A DNA stretch of 64,000 bases from contig URSA01000003.1 in assembly GCA_900550475.1 (NCBI GenBank), positions 1 through 64,000 of the forward strand, in the 5' to 3' direction. Below are positions 60,441-64,000 of this stretch, in pieces (the stretch's first letter is position 1; every line of letters starts with the position of its first letter). The position numbers were made by a program, and so were the translations under genes. This stretch comes from an uncultured Lachnospiraceae bacterium. GTDB taxonomy: Bacteria; Bacillota; Clostridia; Lachnospirales; Lachnospiraceae. The notes under the pieces are model-generated. The model was not told the DNA's origin, did no database searches, and saw only the letters and a program-made list of their open reading frames with translations.

Positions 60441-60641
60441 TTATAACTTGGTTACGTTTACAGCCTGAGGTCCCTTCTCGCCGTTTACTACCTCAAACTC
60501 AACTGCCTGGCCCTCTTCAAGAGACTTGAAACCTTCCATGTTCAGTCCTGAGTAGTGTACGAATACATCATTGCCGGACTCATCAGAAATGAAGCCGTAA
60601 CCTTTTTGGTTGTTAAACCACTTTACTGTACCTTTGTTCAT
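60441..60641 (-). CDS. Cold-shock protein (CspA family)
   Basis: 66 residues from ATG 60641; the upstream in-frame ATG at 60656 has no ribosome site, while GGAGG precedes 60641. Single OB-fold cold-shock domain with RNP1 (KGYGFI) and RNP2 (VFVHYS), VKWFNNQKGYGFISDESG and GPQAVNV. It binds RNA and single-stranded DNA as an RNA chaperone. The transcript has a long leader with a GCATAC/GTATGC hairpin (60678-60694) inside CATGT/ACATG (60671-60704), typical of thermo-responsive csp leaders. Monocistronic. Confidence 0.95.
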   Translation of the reverse strand: MNKGTVKWFNNQKGYGFISDESGNDVFVHYSGLNMEGFKSLEEGQAVEFEVVNGEKGPQAVNVTKL

Positions 60642-60670
60642 CGTAGATACCTCCAAAAAAATAAATAAGT

Positions 60671-60704
60671 CATGTCGGCATACGCTCCGTATGCTTGCAA
60701 CATG
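60671..60704 (-). promoter_or_regulatory. Stem-loop in the csp 5' leader
   Basis: GCATAC (60678-60683) pairs with GTATGC (60689-60694), and outside it CATGT (60671-60675) pairs with ACATG (60700-60704). It lies 30 bases upstream of the csp start and could be a temperature-sensitive RNA element; this is inference. Confidence 0.4.
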
Positions 60705-60820
60705 TCTAGAATAGCATACAAATTTGGAAAAGTAAAGAAAAAGATACGGTATTCGCGAGTATTTTTGTATAAAAAACAGGCGTTATTTTGGATAAATGTT
60801 ACAAAATTGTTAAAGAGTCG

Positions 60821-60849
60821 TTGTTTAGAGGAGACACATGTGGTAGAAT
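60821..60849 (+). promoter_or_regulatory. Promoter of the M23-like/bactofilin operon
   Basis: TTGTTT (60821-60826), 17-base spacer, TAGAAT (60844-60849), about 30 bases before the start codon. Confidence 0.6.
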
Positions 60850-60877
60850 GAAAAAAGTTTACTGGAGGTGACCCTTT

Positions 60878-61591
60878 ATGCAAAAAAGGAAACACAGGAG
60901 AAAAGTAAGCCGTATCATCATTTTTACAACAGATGCCGTGGACGCAAAGACTAGGCAGCTTCGGATACATCCCGTCGTAATGGGGATGGTCACGCTGATT
61001 GTGTGCTGCATTTTCGGGGCGCTGATCGGTTATATGATTTACGAAGGACAAATCTGGGAGATTGACAGCGCGAAGGACGCACAGCGGGAGGAAGCCGTGC
61101 TGGCGCTGGAGGAAGAAAAGACAGCACTGGAGGCAGAGATAGAGGCGCTGAACGCCAAGATAGAGGTGCTCAGCGCCGCGGTGAACGAACAGTCGCAGAC
61201 AGCCGGAGAGCTGCAGGCACAGCTCGAGGAGCAGAGCCTTCCCACGGATTATCCGCTGACGGGTTCTGCGGGAATTGAGGAGATTACCGAGGGAGACCCC
61301 ATGGTGGTGTTCAACGCCTCGGACGGAAGTACGGTGATCGCTTCCGCCAAGGGGGTGGTGCTTTCAGTGGAGGATGATGAAAATTACGGGAAATGTATTG
61401 TGGTGGATCACGGAAACGGTTATCAGTCTGTGTACCGTAACGGCGGAGAAGCACAGGTGAAGGCCGGAGACGAGGTCGCAAAGGGGACGACGCTCTTTTT
61501 GGTCGGTGAGAACAATAAGAAACTGGTGTACCAGATCACAAAGGACGGGTCTTACATCAATCCGATGGAGATGCTGTCAATCAACGGGTAG
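60878..61591 (+). CDS. Membrane-anchored M23-like protein with degenerate active site
   Basis: 237 residues: basic N-terminus, membrane helix at about 33-53 (VVMGMVTLIVCCIFGALIGY), a coiled coil at about 60-120 (EEEKTALEAEIEALNAKIEV), and an M23/LytM-like beta domain at about 140-237 (STVIASAKGVVLSVEDDENY, GKCIVVDHGNGYQSVYRNGG, AKGTTLFLVGENNKKLVYQI). The catalytic HxxxD is missing, and the YxH and HxH positions read VYRNG and LVYQI, so it should not cleave peptidoglycan. It resembles SpoIIQ-like or divisome scaffold proteins that bind but do not cut. The bactofilin gene follows; a cell-shape or sporulation scaffold role is inferred. Confidence 0.82.
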   Translation: MQKRKHRRKVSRIIIFTTDAVDAKTRQLRIHPVVMGMVTLIVCCIFGALIGYMIYEGQIWEIDSAKDAQREEAVLALEEEKTALEAEIEALNAKIEVLSAAVNEQSQTAGELQAQLEEQSLPTDYPLTGSAGIEEITEGDPMVVFNASDGSTVIASAKGVVLSVEDDENYGKCIVVDHGNGYQSVYRNGGEAQVKAGDEVAKGTTLFLVGENNKKLVYQITKDGSYINPMEMLSING

Positions 61592-61621
61592 GACAAAAAA
61601 TGTCCGGGAATGGAGAGTATG

Positions 61622-62173
61622 ATGAAGAGAACAGAAACAAAAATCACAACAATTATCGGAACGGGCTGTGTGCTGAACGGAGATTTTACCGCCCCGGGTT
61701 CGGTGCGTTTAGACGGTTGTGTGGAGGGAAACGTCAATGTGACGGGACAGCTGGTGCTGGGGGCAACGGGAAAGATCTGTGGCAACGTGGAAGCGGCATC
61801 CGTCATTCTCGGAGGGGAGGTAAACGGCAATGTAAAGGCTGCGGACAGGGCAGAGCTGACTTCCACCGCACGGGTGATCGGCGACATCACCACCAACATG
61901 ATCGTGGTGGATGCCAAGGCGATCTTCCAGGGCAGATGCGATATGAATCAGGAGGAGGCGAAACCCGCAAAAAAGCGCCCCGTAAGAGACACCCGCGCGG
62001 GCAGGAAATCAGCGAAGGATGCGCTTAAGGAGGCTCTGAAGGAAGTGGAAGCGGAGAATCAGGCTCAGGCAGCCACGACCGCAGAGAGCAGGATACCGGA
62101 AACACAGGCTGCACCTGCACAGAATACCGCAGTGGCGGCTGCCGGAACGGAAAGTGAAAAGAGTGAAGCGTAA
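61622..62173 (+). CDS. Bactofilin family polymer-forming protein
   Basis: 183 residues from ATG 61622, chosen because GGAG at 61612-61615 has proper spacing to it. The central DUF583/bactofilin beta-helix at about 5-105 shows the repeated hydrophobic-glycine pattern (IGTGCVLNGDFTAPGSVRLD, VNVTGQLVLGATGKICGNVE, VILGGEVNGNVKAADRAEL). A Lys-rich then Ala/Glu-rich tail of about 75 residues follows. Bactofilins form membrane-associated filaments that localise cell-wall enzymes. Downstream of an M23-like protein, the usual arrangement, but here the partner lacks a working site. Followed by a terminator. Confidence 0.9.
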   Translation: MKRTETKITTIIGTGCVLNGDFTAPGSVRLDGCVEGNVNVTGQLVLGATGKICGNVEAASVILGGEVNGNVKAADRAELTSTARVIGDITTNMIVVDAKAIFQGRCDMNQEEAKPAKKRPVRDTRAGRKSAKDALKEALKEVEAENQAQAATTAESRIPETQAAPAQNTAVAAAGTESEKSEA

Positions 62174-62183
62174 GACAAACGAC

Positions 62184-62227
62184 AAAACGGTGTCCGGACA
62201 GATTAAGTTCTGCCGGACACCGTTTTT
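62184..62227 (+). terminator. Intrinsic terminator of the bactofilin operon
   Basis: AAACGGTGTCCGG faces CCGGACACCGTTT with a middle internal loop and hairpin, followed by TTTGG. Strong GC stem. Confidence 0.85.
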
Positions 62228-62251
62228 GGTTCTTCATTTCTTTTTTTCTTC

Positions 62252-62536
62252 CTATCTCATGCGGTCAAAGACGAGGTCATATCCGTCGTTGCCGTAGTTT
62301 AAGGAGCGGTTGACACGGCTGATGGTAGCGGTGGAAGCACCGGTCTTTTCGGCAATCTCCAGATAGGTCTTGTGATCCTTCAGCATGGCAGCCACTTCAA
62401 AGCGCTGCGAGAGAGAAAGCAATTCGTTTACCGTACACAGATCTTCAAAAAAAATGTAGCATTCCTCTCTGTTTTTCAGGCTGAGAATGGCATCAAACAG
62501 AGAATCAACGGCATCTGTCTTGATTTTCTTATTCAT
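62252..62536 (-). CDS. YerC/YecD family TrpR-related protein
   Basis: 94 residues from ATG 62536 (GGAGG precedes it; the in-frame ATG at 62548 does not have one). All-helical TrpR-like fold with the helix-turn-helix EIAEKTGASTATISRVNRSL at about 61-80 and NELLSLSQRFEVAAMLKDHK before it. TrpR relatives bind operator DNA; YerC-type proteins in Firmicutes have no fixed target, but some are linked to amino-acid or nucleotide genes. It is divergent to the DUF1836 gene, so the shared gap (62537-62716) may be a regulatory target. Confidence 0.92.
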   Translation of the reverse strand: MNKKIKTDAVDSLFDAILSLKNREECYIFFEDLCTVNELLSLSQRFEVAAMLKDHKTYLEIAEKTGASTATISRVNRSLNYGNDGYDLVFDRMR

Positions 62537-62639
62537 AAGATCCTCCATACTTTCACACTGTAAAATTTTAAAGACTCATTATTAGTATTTTAACATACTA
62601 AAGTTGTAAAGTAAAGATAAGAAATCTTTCATAAAAAAC

Positions 62640-62668
62640 TTGTCATGTGGTATTCAATTCTATATAAT
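62640..62668 (+). promoter_or_regulatory. Promoter of the DUF1836 gene
   Basis: TTGTCA (62640-62645), 17-base spacer, TATAAT (62663-62668), about 48 bases before the chosen start codon. Confidence 0.7.
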
Positions 62669-62716
62669 AGAATATGCCTATGCTTTTTTATGCATGGGAT
62701 GATGGGAGACATTGCA

Positions 62717-63400
62717 ATGACGATTAATACAGAAGATTTGTTAAACAGTATATTGGACAGTCTGGCGAGGATCGAATACATCAAGCCGGAGGATATTCCC
62801 AATATTGACCTTTACATGGATCAGGTGACGACTTTCATGGACAAGCGGCTCAGGACGACGACCCGCTACCCGGGCGACGACAAGATCCTGACAAAGACCA
62901 TGATCAACAATTATGCAAAGAATGATCTGCTTCCGCCGCCGGAGAGAAAAAAATACTCCAAGGAGCATATGCTTCTTCTGATCTTTATCTACTATTATAA
63001 GAGTATTCTGTCCATCAGCGACATCCAGACGCTGTTCAGACCGATCACGGAGGGTTTTTTTTATGAAAAGAGCGGCTATAAGTTAGAGGATGTCTACAGC
63101 GAAGTGTTCGGCATGGAGCAGGGGCAGGTGGAGATGTTAAAGGAGGATGTGAGGGAGAAATACCGCAGGGCGGAAACCTCGTTTGCGGATGCACCGGAAA
63201 AGGATCAGGAGTTTTTGAAACGGTTCTGTTTCATCTGCCAGCTCAGCTTTGATGTATACGTGAAGAAGCTGTTGATCGAAAAGCTTGTGGATGATCTGCG
63301 GGAGAAGGATACGCGGGTGGCGCAGAAGCCCGCAAAAACGGAAAAACCGGTGAAACAGGAAAAACCTGCAAAGCCGGAGAAACCGGACAGGAGTAAATAG
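62717..63400 (+). CDS. DUF1836 domain protein, MerR-like regulator
   Basis: 227 residues from ATG 62717 (GGGAG 9 bases before). The DUF1836 part at about 30-125 contains the winged-helix-like segment LTKTMINNYAKNDLLPPPER and KYSKEHMLLLIFIYYYKSIL. These proteins are common in Lachnospiraceae and are thought to regulate transcription, with the HTH resembling MerR. The C-terminal half is helical and charged, ending in a Lys/Pro/Glu repeat (KPVKQEKPAKPEKP). No target is known. It is divergent to yerC-like, and ends at a bidirectional terminator. Confidence 0.83.
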   Translation: MTINTEDLLNSILDSLARIEYIKPEDIPNIDLYMDQVTTFMDKRLRTTTRYPGDDKILTKTMINNYAKNDLLPPPERKKYSKEHMLLLIFIYYYKSILSISDIQTLFRPITEGFFYEKSGYKLEDVYSEVFGMEQGQVEMLKEDVREKYRRAETSFADAPEKDQEFLKRFCFICQLSFDVYVKKLLIEKLVDDLREKDTRVAQKPAKTEKPVKQEKPAKPEKPDRSK

Positions 63401-63420
63401 CAGACAATGAGAACAGACAG

Positions 63421-63452
63421 AAAGGCTGACCCTTGACAGGTCAGCCTCTTTT
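63421..63452. terminator. Bidirectional terminator between convergent genes
   Basis: AAAGGCTGACC faces GGTCAGCC around CTTGACA with CTCTTTT after it and AAA before it, so it can terminate both the DUF1836 gene and the leftward binding-protein gene. Confidence 0.8.
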
Positions 63453-63466
63453 GATCTGGTATCTGT

Positions 63467-64000
63467 TTATTTTGCTTTTTCGGCAAAGGTGGTGTTGACA
63501 AGGTCGGCGTAGGGAACGCGCTCCTTCAACACATCGGATTCCTCCAGAATGTTCTGTAAGAGGTCGAAGGCCTCTTCGCTGAAAACCAGATCCTCCTTCC
63601 AGGTGTGCTGGTCGTAGTAGCGGGTCACAATGGCAGTCAGCGTATCCATGTCGGTCTCTTCAAACTGGGGCCTGATCACCTTGGCGATCTCTGCGGGGCT
63701 GTGGCTGTTCACATAATCCATACCCTTCTGCAGGGCGTTTGTGAAGGCCTGCACAGTCTCTGGATTGCTCTCCAGATAGCTCTTTTTTGCGGAGAAGGCG
63801 GTGTAGGGCACATAGCCGGAGTCCTCGCCCAGAGAGGCAACCACATAGCCGTCCCCCTTCTGCTCAAGAGCGGTCGCATGGGGCTCAAATTCCACGGTAA
63901 AATCCGCCTGCCCGCCGGAAAATGCCGCAGCGGTGGAACCGAAATCAATGCTCTGGTCGATGGAAAGATCCTGCGTGGGATCAATATTGTTTTTGAGAAG
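63467..64000 (-). CDS. NMT1/SsuA-type ABC substrate-binding protein (5' part outside window)
   Basis: 178 visible residues; the frame stays open to the right edge. The C-terminal part of an NMT1/THI5-like periplasmic-binding protein, with IDFGSTAAAFSGGQADFTVE (family segment near the middle), SGYVPYTAFSAKKSYLESNPE, and YYDQHTWKEDLVFSEEAFDL. Such proteins bind sulfonates, taurine, nitrate or thiamine precursors. The signal peptide and lipobox, if present, are outside. Its partner permease and ATPase would lie downstream in its own direction or beyond the window's edge; none is visible within it. Confidence 0.85.
   Translation of the reverse strand, partial: LLKNNIDPTQDLSIDQSIDFGSTAAAFSGGQADFTVEFEPHATALEQKGDGYVVASLGEDSGYVPYTAFSAKKSYLESNPETVQAFTNALQKGMDYVNSHSPAEIAKVIRPQFEETDMDTLTAIVTRYYDQHTWKEDLVFSEEAFDLLQNILEESDVLKERVPYADLVNTTFAEKAK

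Noticed and set aside
60429..60447. GTTATAA/TTATAAC inverted repeat at the end of the csp gene
   Set aside because: The stem is AT-only and lacks a following T-run on the minus strand, so I do not call it a terminator.

Overview
The window looks like chromosomal DNA of a Gram-positive anaerobe of the Lachnospiraceae (Clostridia), near Roseburia or Lachnoclostridium. This is inferred from gene content: a mannan locus of the Roseburia type, a DUF1836 regulator, a YerC/TrpR-related protein, a class III fructose bisphosphatase, Sec lipoproteins and strong AGGAGG ribosome sites. No rRNA, tRNA, insertion sequence or CRISPR array was seen.

Layout. 1-1760 is a decayed patch: the end of an Rpn/PD-(D/E)XK nuclease and two genes broken by deletion plus frameshift (a LuxR-type regulator and an aminoglycoside phosphotransferase relative). 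1828-4202 holds a TetR-type regulator and a chemoreceptor. 4208-13584 is one operon for an oligopeptide-type ABC importer in which four of the five subunits carry large extra domains. Then follow a YitT-like protein (13605), an Lsa-like ABC-F resistance ATPase behind a structured leader with a three-codon open reading frame (14239-15934), an M6 metalloprotease lipoprotein and a glycerol-1-phosphate-dehydrogenase-like enzyme.

18364-48768 is devoted to beta-mannan. Outside the cell it supplies a GH26 mannanase lipoprotein, a CE17-like acetylesterase lipoprotein, a triple-repeat carbohydrate-binding-like lipoprotein and two solute-binding proteins. One of these is fused to sugar-binding-like modules. 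Four permeases form two importers with no ATPase of their own. Inside the cell it supplies a GH2 beta-mannosidase, a signal-less GH26, CE2 and CE17 esterases, GH130_2 and GH130_1 phosphorylases, cellobiose 2-epimerase and a GH94 phosphorylase. Together these would deacetylate imported (gluco)manno-oligosaccharides and phosphorolyse them to hexose-1-phosphates. A LacI regulator sits in the middle. Between the two transporters lies the least understood part: an NHL-propeller/TPR protein, a YIP1 membrane protein and a DUF5696 protein.

48782-64000 is mostly housekeeping: an operon terminator and palindromic repeat cluster, Pit phosphate transporter with DUF47 partner, FNT channel, TypA, a double-OB SSB-like protein, cobalamin adenosyltransferase, a lysine riboswitch with dapA-dapB, class III FBPase, a low-complexity lipoprotein, a eukaryote-type HisA, cold-shock protein, a degenerate M23 protein with bactofilin, YerC, DUF1836, and the end of an NMT1/SsuA-type binding protein that runs off the right edge.
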